NCBI GenBank assembly: GCA_903868145.1
Contig: CAIPTY010000058.1
Span: 1 to 64,000, forward strand
Length of the DNA: 64,000 bases
Direction: 5' to 3'
Origin: an uncultured Desulfuromonadales bacterium
GTDB taxonomy: Bacteria > Desulfobacterota > Desulfuromonadia > Geobacterales > Pseudopelobacteraceae
The translations under genes were made by a program, and so were the position numbers. Shown one piece after another: positions 15,816-24,585 of the stretch. The notes beneath the pieces are model-generated. The model was not told where the DNA came from and searched no databases. It worked only from the letters and a program-made list of their open reading frames with translations. The stretch's first letter is position 1. Every line of letters starts with the position of its first letter.

Positions 15816-17483
15816 ATGCCGGTCGTCAGTTTTCTGCCGGATCAGCGGCGGATTGAAATACCGAACGGCACCACGATCCTGGAAGCTTCGCGCCGGGCGG
15901 GCGTGCTGATTGAAGCGCCGTGCAACGGAGCCGGCCATTGCGCCAAGTGCCTTGTGCACCTGGCGGTAGACGATCTTGCCCATCTCCTTGTCCATCTGGA
16001 TGCACCGACTGACGGTATCAGTAACGGTGCGGTGCTGGCATGTCATGCTGAAGTCTACGACGATGTAACCGTGAATGTCGCTCCACACACGGAAACAGGC
16101 TTACGGGTTTTGAGCAGCGGCGCAGCGGTCGGCGTTACAGCGGATCCCTTCATCACCAAGCGCTATGATTGCACCACGAACCGGACCAGCATCCTTGCCG
16201 GCGGCAACCTCATATCCACTGAGGCCGGAGATACGACTGGCAGCACTATCGGCCTGGTGGTGGATATCGGCACCACAACCCTGGTTGCCGCACTGGTGGA
16301 TCTGCTCAATGGCCGGACGCTTGCCAGCAGCACTGCTCTGAACCCTCAGAGTCTGCATGCCCAGGATATACTCTCCCGGATTCGTTTCGCCGGCAGTCCC
16401 GAAGGGTTGCGCAGTATGCAGCGTGACGTTGTCGAAGAGATAAACCGGCTGCTTGTAACATTGACTGAAACTGCCGGTATCGCGACTGCTGATGTCCACG
16501 AAGCGGTTTTGAGCGGCAATACCTGCATGCTGCATCTGCTGGCCGGAGTTGACCCCACGCCGCTGGGAAAACACCCTTTTCTGCCAAGTATCAGAGGTGG
16601 CAGGCATATCGCGGCCACAGACATCGGACTGAATATCTCACCGGGCGGACTTGCCTATCTGCCTCCGGTCATTTCTGCTTATGTCGGCGCTGATATCAGC
16701 TCCGGCATTCTGGCCACAGATCTGGCAGCGCTTACCGGAAGCACGTTGTTTATCGATATCGGCACCAACGGCGAACTGGTCCTGGCAGAAAACGGACGCC
16801 TGGTTGCCTCGGCAACCGCTGCCGGCCCGGCGTTTGAAGGTATGAACATCTCCTGCGGCATGCGGGCGGCTGTCGGGGCAATCGAGCGTTTTTCCATCCT
16901 GACAGACGGTGAGCTAGAGATCGGTGTTATCGGCGATGTCACGCCAACCGGCATCTGCGGCAGCGGTTTGATGGATCTGGTTTCTGAACTTCTGGAACAT
17001 GGTGTCATCGGTGCGAGCGGAAGACTGGCCGTACCTCGTTCCGAAGGAGATACACACCAAAAGCTGGCGGCGCGAATCATCAGGATAGATGGAGGTAGTG
17101 CGTTTCATATCCATGAGCATGTGTTGATCAGCCAGAAGGATATCCGCCAGGTTCAGCTGGCAAAAGGGGCTATACGGGCCGGTATTGAGCTGCTGCTGCG
17201 CAAGGCAGGAATTAGCGCAGACAATCTGGATCGCGTACTGATTGCTGGCTCTTTCGGATATCACCTGCGCGAACGGAGTCTGTTGACACTGAGACTGCTT
17301 CCGCCGGAGACTTCCGGAAAAATATCGTTTGTCGGGAACACCTCTCGCAGCGGAGGAGAAATGCTGCTGGTAAACCGGCAGCTCCGTGAACAGCTGGCCG
17401 GAATTGTATCACGGGTTATACCGATGGATCTTGCATCTGATCCTGATTTTGAGCGCACATTTATCGAGGCCATGAAGTTTTGA
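15816..17483 (+). CDS. Reductive activator of corrinoid proteins (ferredoxin plus ASKHA/DUF4445)
   Basis: A 555-residue RACE-type protein that uses ATP and low-potential electrons to return inactive Co(II) corrinoid to Co(I). The N-terminal [2Fe-2S] ferredoxin domain has Cys36, Cys42, Cys45 and Cys76. The C-terminal ASKHA-fold ATPase begins near residue 145 with GLVVDIGTTTLVAALVDL, followed by LSGNTCMLHLLAGVDP, FIDIGTNGEL and a final RVLIAGSFGYHLR. It serves the corrinoid protein at 12889, and possibly the QueG-like enzyme at 27334. Same operon as the methyltransferases. Confidence 0.9.
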   Translation: MPVVSFLPDQRRIEIPNGTTILEASRRAGVLIEAPCNGAGHCAKCLVHLAVDDLAHLLVHLDAPTDGISNGAVLACHAEVYDDVTVNVAPHTETGLRVLSSGAAVGVTADPFITKRYDCTTNRTSILAGGNLISTEAGDTTGSTIGLVVDIGTTTLVAALVDLLNGRTLASSTALNPQSLHAQDILSRIRFAGSPEGLRSMQRDVVEEINRLLVTLTETAGIATADVHEAVLSGNTCMLHLLAGVDPTPLGKHPFLPSIRGGRHIAATDIGLNISPGGLAYLPPVISAYVGADISSGILATDLAALTGSTLFIDIGTNGELVLAENGRLVASATAAGPAFEGMNISCGMRAAVGAIERFSILTDGELEIGVIGDVTPTGICGSGLMDLVSELLEHGVIGASGRLAVPRSEGDTHQKLAARIIRIDGGSAFHIHEHVLISQKDIRQVQLAKGAIRAGIELLLRKAGISADNLDRVLIAGSFGYHLRERSLLTLRLLPPETSGKISFVGNTSRSGGEMLLVNRQLREQLAGIVSRVIPMDLASDPDFERTFIEAMKF

Positions 17484-17500
17484 GCGACGGAGGACGGCCG

Positions 17501-18325
17501 ATGTCGTGCAACAAACAGAAGGTTCTGCATGGGCACCCCTGCCTGGGGGGCAATCGACATAAAAACGGGCGGGTACACTTGGCTGTTGCCCCGCGCTGCA
17601 ACATTGCCTGCGCCTATTGCGACCGCAAACATGACTGTGCCAACGAATCACGTCCGGGAGTAACCAGCCGGATCCAGACGCCGCAATCTGCACTGGAGCA
17701 TCTGCGGCTGGTTCTTTCGGATCAGAAAATGGCCGAGATCATCAAGGTTGTCGGCATTGCCGGCCCCGGAGATCCGCTTGCCAACGACGAAACATTTGAA
17801 ACCTTCCGCCTGGTCAGAGAGGAATTCCCCGGTCTTATTTTTTGTATGAGTACCAACGGACTCCTGCTGCCGGACAGGATTGATGAGCTTGAACAGATAG
17901 GGCTGCACAGTCTGACGGTTACCATCAACGCGCTTTCACCCGGCGTGGGAGCCAGCATCTACCGCAGCGTCAACTATCGTGAAAAACTGATGGCAGGGAT
18001 AGAAGGAGCTGCCCTGTTGATAGACCGGCAAATCGAGGGCGTCAGACTGGCCGCCGAACGTGGGTTGGTTGTCAAGGTCAATACTGTGCTGATCCCCGGC
18101 TGCAATGATGACCAGATACCACTGATTGCCGAGAAGGTCAGTGATCTGGGGGCGTATGTCATGAATGTCATGCCGGTGATACCGTGCGGCGAGTTCAAGA
18201 ATATGATTCCACCGGCACAGGACTACCTGGAACAGGTGCGCTCTGCCAACGAACATATCATCACCCAGTTTCGGCACTGCAGCCAGTGCAGGGCTGATGC
18301 CTTCGGACTGATTGGAAACAGGTGA
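17501..18325 (+). CDS. NifB-like radical SAM cofactor-assembly protein, without NifX domain
   Basis: The 274-residue protein closely follows the NifB core, which inserts carbide and sulfur to fuse two [4Fe-4S] clusters into the NifB-co precursor. Visible are HPCLGGNRHKNGRVHLAVAP, the radical SAM motif CNIACAYC (Cys33, Cys37, Cys40), the NifB-specific RKHDCANESRPGV, and the C-terminal cluster ligands CSQCRADAFGLIG (Cys260, Cys263). There is no C-terminal NifX domain; a separate one is encoded at 19630. GGAGGA precedes the ATG at 17501. Its presence implies that the nitrogenase-like NifDK downstream carries an L-cluster-type cofactor. It overlaps no Nif gene but lies within the corrinoid operon. 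Confidence 0.9.
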   Translation: MSCNKQKVLHGHPCLGGNRHKNGRVHLAVAPRCNIACAYCDRKHDCANESRPGVTSRIQTPQSALEHLRLVLSDQKMAEIIKVVGIAGPGDPLANDETFETFRLVREEFPGLIFCMSTNGLLLPDRIDELEQIGLHSLTVTINALSPGVGASIYRSVNYREKLMAGIEGAALLIDRQIEGVRLAAERGLVVKVNTVLIPGCNDDQIPLIAEKVSDLGAYVMNVMPVIPCGEFKNMIPPAQDYLEQVRSANEHIITQFRHCSQCRADAFGLIGNR

Positions 18326-18328
18326 AAC

Positions 18329-19429
18329 ATGACTGCTGACAATGTGGAATACATGACCTCAAAAGAGCGGGTGGTTGCCGCACTGACCGGACAGCCTTAC
18401 GATCGGATTCCTGTTTTCATGCTGCTTAGCGACCAGGCAGCCAGAACAATCGGTGTCAGTGTAGGTGAATACCAGAATTCAGCCAACCTTCTGGCACAGG
18501 GGCAATTGAAGGCCTGGCGCGAGTATGGAATGGACATGATCAATACCGGACCGGGACTGACCGGCATCGCCGAAGCGGCCGGCAGTCGCCTGGCGTTTCC
18601 GGATGATACCGCTTATGTGACGGAGACGGCCATACAGGAGCTGACCGACCTTGATAGATTGCGATGCCCGGATCCGCTGCGTGACGGCCGTCTGCCGCTC
18701 TTTCTGGAGGCAACCGATACAGTACTTAAGGAGGTTGGCGATCAGGTGCTGGTCTCCTTGACGACCGCCGGTCCGTTTACCACCGCTTCAGGCTTGCGAG
18801 GCACAGAGCATCTGATGCGTGATCTGCGCCGCAACCCCGATTTTGTCCACCGCCTGATGCGTTTTGCCACCGATTGCACCATCCCCTTTGTTCGCGAAGT
18901 CATACAACGGGGCGCACGCATCGGCATAGCCGAACCGGTGGCTTCGGGAACCCTGATCAGCCGCAAGCAGTTTCTGGAATTTGTCGCCCCGTACCTGAAG
19001 GAGCTTATCAGTGAAATCAAAAAAATATCCGGCGGGACTCCTTCGCTGCATATCTGCGGTAACAGTTCAAAAATCTGGCATGACATGGCCGACTGCGGAG
19101 CCGGCACGCTGAGTCTTGATGACGAAGTAGATCTGGCAGAGGCGAGCGTTGCTGTTGGTGATCGTGTGGCGTTGGTGGGAAACATAAGACCGACGGCGAC
19201 TATGGCGCTGGGAACACCGAATGATGTTCGCCGGGATGTGGTCGAATGTCTGCTGAAGGGAGTTGGAAATCCGAAGGGCTATATTCTTGGGCTTGGTTGC
19301 GCACTGCCGATCAACACTCCGCCAGAAAATATCCACGCACTGGTAGCGGCGGCACAGGAATATGGCCGTTGGCCGATTGACCCTGAGAAGCTGCAGGTTA
19401 TTTGGGCACGATTCACTGGCATAAAATAA
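18329..19429 (+). CDS. MtaA/UroD-family cobamide methyltransferase
   Basis: A 366-residue third paralogue, closer to the gene at 13695 than to that at 14792. The zinc ligands are His241 and Cys243 in LHICGN and Cys324 in GLGCALP. It begins 3 nt after the NifB-like gene, so in this operon a cobamide methyltransferase and nitrogenase-type cofactor assembly are co-transcribed. That linkage is the reason to suspect both act on one class of methylated sulfur compound. It is the last gene before the next leader-controlled unit. Confidence 0.85.
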   Translation: MTADNVEYMTSKERVVAALTGQPYDRIPVFMLLSDQAARTIGVSVGEYQNSANLLAQGQLKAWREYGMDMINTGPGLTGIAEAAGSRLAFPDDTAYVTETAIQELTDLDRLRCPDPLRDGRLPLFLEATDTVLKEVGDQVLVSLTTAGPFTTASGLRGTEHLMRDLRRNPDFVHRLMRFATDCTIPFVREVIQRGARIGIAEPVASGTLISRKQFLEFVAPYLKELISEIKKISGGTPSLHICGNSSKIWHDMADCGAGTLSLDDEVDLAEASVAVGDRVALVGNIRPTATMALGTPNDVRRDVVECLLKGVGNPKGYILGLGCALPINTPPENIHALVAAAQEYGRWPIDPEKLQVIWARFTGIK

Positions 19430-19455
19430 ATATAAAAGTTATAGAATTTGTATTT
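19428..19455. promoter_or_regulatory. AT-rich operator-like inverted repeat upstream of the nifX/nifH promoter
   Basis: AAATATAAA (19428-19436) and TTTGTATTT (19447-19455) match as an inverted repeat at 8 of 9 positions around a 10-nt centre containing TATAG. The repeat ends 4 nt before the -35 box. The same layout occurs at 43313-43340. Confidence 0.55.
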
Positions 19456-19459
19456 TATC

Positions 19460-19489
19460 TTGACTTTAAAAATTATATTCTGATAGAGT
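19460..19489 (+). promoter_or_regulatory. Predicted promoter of the nifX/nifH-like operon
   Basis: TTGACT (19460-19465) and TAGAGT (19484-19489) are 18 nt apart, the same boxes as at 11784-11812. The untranslated leader would be about 130 nt long and holds leader copy 3. Confidence 0.6.
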
Positions 19490-19540
19490 GCACAACATTC
19501 AAGGCACTCTTAACCTTGAAACCCCGAAATCATTACGTAC

Positions 19541-19604
19541 GACTGACCAGAAAACTGGAGGTCAAGACAGAGCGATACCGCTCAAGGTCTTGACCTCTTT
19601 TTTT
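19541..19604 (+). promoter_or_regulatory. Sulfur-operon leader element, copy 3
   Basis: GACT, GA, the hairpin CCAG-AAAA-CTGG (loop one base shorter), A and GGTC are followed by the terminator GGTCAAGAC paired with GTCTTGACC and seven T (19598-19604). Here the terminator stem reads AAGAC/GTCTT where copy 2 has AAGG/CCTT, another compensating change. An inner GAGC/GCTC stem is present. It precedes the nitrogenase-like operon. Confidence 0.82.
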
Positions 19605-19629
19605 GTTCCTGCATTCCGCGAGGAAATCT

Positions 19630-19986
19630 ATGGACGTGAAAATAGCAATCGCCAGTAGCGATGGTCAGAACGTGAACGAGCATTTTGGAAGAGCCCGGAG
19701 TTTTGACGTTTATCATCTCGGTGATAATGGGCAAACATTTATTGAGCGAAGAGAAGTAAATCCGGTCTGTAACGAACATACACATGATGACGATCGCTTA
19801 TTCAGGACCGCCGATGCCTTGTCTGACTGTCGCGGTGTTGTGGCGGCGCAAATTGGTTCCGGGGCTATCGACGCACTGCTGACGCACCGGATCATGGCGT
19901 TCACCCTGCCTGGGCCAATTGTGGAAGCAATAGAGGCGCTGATCAAAGCAAAGCGTTTCAACCATCTGAAGACATATCAAAGATAA
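19630..19986 (+). CDS. NifX/NafY-type iron-molybdenum-cofactor-binding protein
   Basis: The 118-residue product is a single dinitrogenase iron-molybdenum cofactor biosynthesis domain ([18 protein letters not shown] at the start, [17 protein letters not shown] in the middle), the fold that binds and passes on NifB-co or similar clusters. It probably supplies the domain missing from the short NifB-like protein at 17501. The ATG at 19630 has GAGGAAA upstream; a longer frame from 19603 would start inside the leader terminator. NifH follows 13 nt later. Confidence 0.85.
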   Translation: MDVKIAIASSDGQNVNEHFGRARSFDVYHLGDNGQTFIERREVNPVCNEHTHDDDRLFRTADALSDCRGVVAAQIGSGAIDALLTHRIMAFTLPGPIVEAIEALIKAKRFNHLKTYQR

Positions 19987-19999
19987 GATTGAGGGAATA

Positions 20000-20875
20000 A
20001 TGGCAAAAGCACCCAAGCAGATCGCCATATACGGCAAAGGCGGAATCGGAAAATCAACAACCACCTCAAACATCAGTGCCGCCCTGTCGGTGGCCGGATT
20101 CCGGGTGATGCAGATCGGCTGTGATCCCAAGAGCGATTCAACCGTCACCCTGCGCGGCGGCGAATACATCCCGACCATCCTGGACACGTTGCGCGAAAAG
20201 AAAAACGCCAAGGCCGAAGATCTGGTATTCAGCGGCTTCAACGGTGTGTATTGCGTGGAAGCTGGCGGCCCGGCACCGGGTGTCGGATGCGCAGGTCGCG
20301 GCATCATAACCGCCGTGGAACTGCTCAAACAGCAAAAAGTCTTTGAGTCACTGGATCTGGATTTTGTGATCTATGACGTTCTGGGCGACGTCGTCTGTGG
20401 CGGTTTTGCCGTACCGATCCGGGAGGGAATCGCCGAACATGTGTTCACGGTAACATCATCGGACTTCATGGCCATCTATGCCGCCAATAACCTGTTTACC
20501 GGTATCAAAAAATACTCCGACAGCGGTGGTGCACTGCTTGGTGGTGTAATTGCAAATTCCGTCAACGCCCAGTATTCACGGCATATTATCGATGATTTTG
20601 TCTCGCGCACCAATACCCAGGTCATTGAATACGTGCCTCGTTCGATCACGGTTACACAATCGGAACTGCAGGGAAAAACAACCATTGAGGCTTTTCCTGA
20701 TTCCGAACAGGCGAAAATCTACAAAAACCTGGCTGCCAGTATCGCCGGACATACTGAGTCAAAAGTGCCTGAACCGCTGGATGTGCATGAGTTGAGGAAA
20801 TGGGCAGCAGAATGGTCCGATCAGATTCTGGCCATGGAGACCGGTGAAGTTCGCAGCAGCGGACAGAGTATATGA
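20000..20875 (+). CDS. NifH-like ATP-dependent iron protein (dinitrogenase-reductase type)
   Basis: A 291-residue homodimeric electron donor that couples ATP hydrolysis to electron delivery. It shows the P-loop [10 protein letters not shown], the bridging [4Fe-4S] cysteines in GVGCAGRG (Cys97) and [10 protein letters not shown] (Cys133), and Arg100 at the site that is ADP-ribosylated in true NifH. It resembles NifH more than ChlL/BchL at the N-terminus ([28 protein letters not shown]). Its catalytic partners are encoded 8 kb downstream at 28726 and 30240, separated by importer genes. It lies in the operon with NifX-like protein behind leader copy 3. Confidence 0.9.
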   Translation: MAKAPKQIAIYGKGGIGKSTTTSNISAALSVAGFRVMQIGCDPKSDSTVTLRGGEYIPTILDTLREKKNAKAEDLVFSGFNGVYCVEAGGPAPGVGCAGRGIITAVELLKQQKVFESLDLDFVIYDVLGDVVCGGFAVPIREGIAEHVFTVTSSDFMAIYAANNLFTGIKKYSDSGGALLGGVIANSVNAQYSRHIIDDFVSRTNTQVIEYVPRSITVTQSELQGKTTIEAFPDSEQAKIYKNLAASIAGHTESKVPEPLDVHELRKWAAEWSDQILAMETGEVRSSGQSI

Positions 20876-20887
20876 CGGGGCTGAATC

Positions 20888-21703
20888 ATGCATGAAGTCA
20901 TCATTTCAAACGTCAGTTATTCATACGGCAGCAACCTGGTGCTACGGGATATCAACCTCACCGCTGAGGCGGGTGATTTCATCTGTCTGCTTGGACCCTC
21001 AGGCTGCGGCAAAAGTACCCTGCTGCGACTACTGGCAGGTCTCGCCAGCCCGACAACCGGAAGCATTACTCTGGATGGCAGCACGATCACCGGACCGGGC
21101 CTTGATCGTGGCGTTGTTTTTCAGGATTATTCACTGTTCCCCTGGATGACAGCTAGTCAGAATATTGTGCTGGCGCTGGAGCAGGCTTTCCCCGGGAGGA
21201 AAAAAAGTGATTACCGGGAAACCGCCGCCGGATATCTGGAAATGGTCGGGTTGCATGACGCCATTGACAAGCTGCCGGGCCAGCTTTCCGGAGGCATGCG
21301 ACAGCGGGCTGCAATTGCACGTGTCTTCGCGATCAACTCACCAGTACTCCTGATGGATGAACCGTTTGGGGCTCTCGACGCAATTACCCGTGCACGGCTT
21401 CAAGACTTGCTGCTGCAGCTATGGCAACAGAAGGAGGGAGAACGCAAAACCGTCTTCTTTGTCACTCATGATGTGGAAGAGGCCATCCTGTTGGCAAACC
21501 GTATTGTGGTGCTGGGGCTCAATCCCGGCAATGTAAAAGGGGTCTTCAGTGTTGATCTTCCGCGTCCACGCATACGTCAGGAGCTCTATTTGAAAGAGTC
21601 TTTCCTTGTACTTAGGGATAAGCTGGTGACTGTGCTGCACGAAAATATCCTTTCCGAACTTGACGGCGGTCAGACGGTGCATCCCCCCGGAGAAGGGATA
21701 TGA
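20888..21703 (+). CDS. ABC importer ATPase, TauB/SsuB type
   Basis: A 271-residue ATPase with Walker [12 protein letters not shown]-loop GVVFQDYSLFPW, signature LSGGMRQR, Walker B PVLLMDEPFGALD and H-loop FVTHDVEEA. It is placed directly behind NifH and before four binding proteins and two permeases (21700-27324), which have no other ATPase among them, so it probably drives both permeases. The stop overlaps the next ATG. Confidence 0.9.
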   Translation: MHEVIISNVSYSYGSNLVLRDINLTAEAGDFICLLGPSGCGKSTLLRLLAGLASPTTGSITLDGSTITGPGLDRGVVFQDYSLFPWMTASQNIVLALEQAFPGRKKSDYRETAAGYLEMVGLHDAIDKLPGQLSGGMRQRAAIARVFAINSPVLLMDEPFGALDAITRARLQDLLLQLWQQKEGERKTVFFVTHDVEEAILLANRIVVLGLNPGNVKGVFSVDLPRPRIRQELYLKESFLVLRDKLVTVLHENILSELDGGQTVHPPGEGI

Positions 21704-22464
21704 GTCTGATTGCCATGCGAATGATAATTCCGATGATAGTGGCAGCAGCATTGGTATGTTCAGGTGCGAAACCCGTCTCGGCCACAATGCAAAAAACCTT
21801 GCGGTTTGGTTATCTGGATCATCCCGGCTCAGCCCTTTTTCTGATCGCCGCAGCCAAGGAATATTTTCGAGAAGAAGGGCTTCAGGTAGAGTTGATTAGG
21901 TATTCGGAATCGGCTCGTGGCCTCTCGGCACTTGAAACAGGGGTAATCGATGTTGGTGCCTTCACTACAAGCGACAGTCTGCGTGCCATCGCGGACGGCA
22001 AGGGGTTTCGCATCATCGCCGGCGGCGGTACACAACTGTCCGCTAATCCGCTGACAGAGCTGGATGACGCACTGCAGGCTGAAACGGACAGCAGAGGTAT
22101 AATCGTACTGATACCCCCCTCCTGGCCGAATGCCGAGAAGGGAACCATCATTCAACTGACAGCCGCAATCATAAAGGCCTACCGCACTCAGCAGCAATCT
22201 CAAACACGTGACAGCAAACACACCGCCGCGGTTCACTTTGATCCCAACCCCGATTACTGGCGACTGGAACGTATCTGGCGCTCGCTCGGATTACAGGACT
22301 CCACCATGAAGCGTGATTTCCTGGCGAGTCATGTCTACGAGGAAATCTACTGCGACGCCCTCGACCGCATGCTGCTGGGCCCGATTGATTCGATACTGCA
22401 ACAGCTTTTCAGCAAGGCGGTCTGCACCCCGAACTGCTGTCCGGCCAGCGCAGCAAAACTCTAA
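21700..22464 (+). CDS. Shortened ABC substrate-binding protein lacking part of the second lobe
   Basis: The 254-residue protein has a signal peptide and the first lobe of its neighbours (FLIAAAKEYFREEGLQVELI, then LETGVIDVGAFTTSD), and later segments align with the C-terminal helices of the 22488 protein (TAAIIKAYRTQQQ; ASHVYEEIYCDALDRML). About 85 residues between them are missing, including the region that carries the Cys-Cys pair in its paralogues. Instead it ends with CTPNCCPAS (Cys242, Cys246, Cys247). The reading frame is intact, so this may be a specialised form or an early stage of decay. Start overlaps the ATPase stop. Confidence 0.65.
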   Translation: MSLIAMRMIIPMIVAAALVCSGAKPVSATMQKTLRFGYLDHPGSALFLIAAAKEYFREEGLQVELIRYSESARGLSALETGVIDVGAFTTSDSLRAIADGKGFRIIAGGGTQLSANPLTELDDALQAETDSRGIIVLIPPSWPNAEKGTIIQLTAAIIKAYRTQQQSQTRDSKHTAAVHFDPNPDYWRLERIWRSLGLQDSTMKRDFLASHVYEEIYCDALDRMLLGPIDSILQQLFSKAVCTPNCCPASAAKL

Positions 22465-22487
22465 CCTGTCGTATAGGAGGAAAAACT

Positions 22488-23516
22488 ATGAAACGAATCA
22501 TCGCAGCAATCCTGTTACTGGCACTTACGGCGTCCAGCGGCATAGCAGCCGATCTGCCGAAACTGAGAGTCGGCTATGTTCCTGAGCCGGCGCACGGACT
22601 CTACTTCCTGGCCAAAGAAAAAGGGTATTTCAAGGAGGAAGGTGTTGATGTCGAACTGTTCCAATTCGGCAGTGCCGCCGAAGGTGTTGCCGCAGTCAAG
22701 GCCGGAAAACTGGATGTGGGAACCTTCGGAACAACCGCACCGCTGCTTTTCATCAGTAAAGGAAGCGAATTCACCTTCATCGGCGGCATGATGATCGGTG
22801 GTCAGGCCATTATTGCTAGACCGGAACGGCTGGCAGAGCTTTCCGGCAAAGATCTGAAGGTCTACAAGGGCAAGAAAATAGGACTGGTAAAGCTCTCCAC
22901 CGGTGATGTCATCTTTCGGGGCGCCTTGAAAAAGGCCGGGATTGATGTGAAGAAAGATCTGACCTTCGTAGAGTTCGGTTCGGCCGCAGCGGTGGTGGAG
23001 GCAGTCAAGAAAGGTGCTGTTGACGCGGGGCTGGTCTGGCCGCCACACTTCTCTCTGGCCGAGAAAAATCATGGCCTCAAGGTTGCGCACTATATCTCCG
23101 AATTCTATCCCGACTACACCTGCTGTCGCATATTTGCTCACACCGCCAAAGTAAATTCAGAACCGGAAACCTACAGAAGGTTTCTGACAGCCCTGATCCG
23201 TGCCTATAAATTCTACAAGACCAACCCTGAAGAGACAGTGCAGGTCTATACCAAAGCGCTGAAAATTGATGAAGATATCGTCCGGAACGAAACCTACGTG
23301 AAAAAAGTTGCCGACTCAAATCCTGACCCGTTGCGCAAGGGGATTCTCGACTTCTGGCAGCATATCCTCGCCGCCGGTTATATCCCGCAGGATTATCCGA
23401 TTGACAAGCATATCAACACTGCCATTTACAAGCAGGCCCTTGATTCGGTCATCAAGAAAGAGCCGAAAGACAAAATTTATCAACAGATGCTGACCTTCTA
23501 CAAAAAAAACAATTAA
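22488..23516 (+). CDS. ABC substrate-binding protein (NitT/TauT type) with Cys-Cys motif
   Basis: A 342-residue periplasmic protein with signal peptide (cleavage near residue 20, SSGIAA|DLPK) and two-lobe NMT1/SsuA fold: AHGLYFLAKEKGYFKEEGVD, KAGKLDVGTFGTTAPL, and DAGLVWPPHFSLA. Cys212 and Cys213 in YTCCRIF lie at the lobe interface region and recur in three paralogues. AGGAGG precedes the ATG. It is one of three similar full-length binding proteins (22488, 23532, 25527), which suggests one importer core with several ligands. The ligand is unknown; organosulfur is inferred from context. Confidence 0.88.
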   Translation: MKRIIAAILLLALTASSGIAADLPKLRVGYVPEPAHGLYFLAKEKGYFKEEGVDVELFQFGSAAEGVAAVKAGKLDVGTFGTTAPLLFISKGSEFTFIGGMMIGGQAIIARPERLAELSGKDLKVYKGKKIGLVKLSTGDVIFRGALKKAGIDVKKDLTFVEFGSAAAVVEAVKKGAVDAGLVWPPHFSLAEKNHGLKVAHYISEFYPDYTCCRIFAHTAKVNSEPETYRRFLTALIRAYKFYKTNPEETVQVYTKALKIDEDIVRNETYVKKVADSNPDPLRKGILDFWQHILAAGYIPQDYPIDKHINTAIYKQALDSVIKKEPKDKIYQQMLTFYKKNN

Positions 23517-23531
23517 AAAGGAGAATTACAG

Positions 23532-24575
23532 ATGAAACGATTACTCGCATTGCTGGTACTTTTAACGCTGACAGTTACCAGCACAGGTTTTGCCGCCGAA
23601 TTGAAAAAACTCAAAATCGGCTATCTGCCAACATCGGGTCACCTGTTGTACTTCGTTGCCAAGGAAAAAGGCTATTTCCAACAGGAAGGTCTGGATGTGG
23701 AGCTTGCCCGCTTCACCAATTCCGGCGAAGGGCTGACAGCCATAAAGACCGGTAAGCTTGATGCGGGCTCGTTCGGTACATCAGCGCCGCTGGTGTTCAT
23801 CGATAAAGGTGCCGATTTTGCCATCTTTGGCGGTCAGATGGGTGAAGGACACGGCCTGGTGGCAAAGCCGGACAAGGCGGAGCGCTTCAAGGATCTGAAA
23901 AACTTCAAGGGAGCCACCATTGGCGCGATCCGTCTGGCCACAGGCGACGTGGTCTTTCGCGCTGCGCTCTACGATGTTGGCATTGATTGGAAGAAGGATC
24001 TTACCATCAAGGAGTTCGACTCACCGGCCGCTGTTCTAGAAGCAATCAAGAAGGGTTCGCTGGATGCCGGGCTTCTCTGGGTCCCTTACCTCACCATGGC
24101 AGAAAAACAGGGACTCAAGGTTGTCAAATATTCCGGTGATGTGATTAAGGGGCACACCTGCTGCCGTCAGGTGGCCTTGACTACCACACTGAAGGAGCGT
24201 CAACCGGATTTTGAACATTTTCTGACTGCTCTGCTCAAGGCGTACAAATTTTATCTGACTGACAAAAACGGTACCGTGGATGCGGTCTCCAAATACGTGA
24301 CAATTGACAAGGCCGACCTGCTGAAGGACATCTATGATGGGCACCTGCTGGTCAGTCCAGATCCGCACCGCAAATCGGTACTACAGTTCTGGGATTTTAT
24401 GAAGAAGATCGATTATGTAAGTTCAAAAGATTCGATAGATAAACGAATTAATACAAAGCTTTACGCTAATGCCCTGGCTTCGCTGCAGAAACAAGAGCCA
24501 AAGGAAAAACTATGGAAATCGCTTGAGAAGGAATTCAAGGGCGGTGATCCGGAACTACACATCAAGGCACATTAG
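23532..24575 (+). CDS. ABC substrate-binding protein (NitT/TauT type) with Cys-Cys motif
   Basis: A 347-residue paralogue of the 22488 protein with the same order of blocks (HLLYFVAKEKGYFQQEGLD, KTGKLDAGSFGTSAPLVF, DAGLLWVPYLTMA). Signal peptide to about residue 22 (STGFAA|ELKK). Cys210 and Cys211 are in HTCCRQ. AAAAAGGAG precedes the ATG and the gap to the previous gene is 15 nt. It probably feeds the permease encoded 10 nt downstream. Confidence 0.88.
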   Translation: MKRLLALLVLLTLTVTSTGFAAELKKLKIGYLPTSGHLLYFVAKEKGYFQQEGLDVELARFTNSGEGLTAIKTGKLDAGSFGTSAPLVFIDKGADFAIFGGQMGEGHGLVAKPDKAERFKDLKNFKGATIGAIRLATGDVVFRAALYDVGIDWKKDLTIKEFDSPAAVLEAIKKGSLDAGLLWVPYLTMAEKQGLKVVKYSGDVIKGHTCCRQVALTTTLKERQPDFEHFLTALLKAYKFYLTDKNGTVDAVSKYVTIDKADLLKDIYDGHLLVSPDPHRKSVLQFWDFMKKIDYVSSKDSIDKRINTKLYANALASLQKQEPKEKLWKSLEKEFKGGDPELHIKAH

Positions 24576-24585
24576 GTCGCACTGC

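Noticed and set aside
20000-20875. Protochlorophyllide or Ni-sirohydrochlorin reductase (ChlL/BchL, CfbC)
   Set aside because: A NifB-like protein, a NifX-like protein and both a D and a K subunit with cofactor ligands point away from those systems, which need neither NifB nor the FeMoco ligands.
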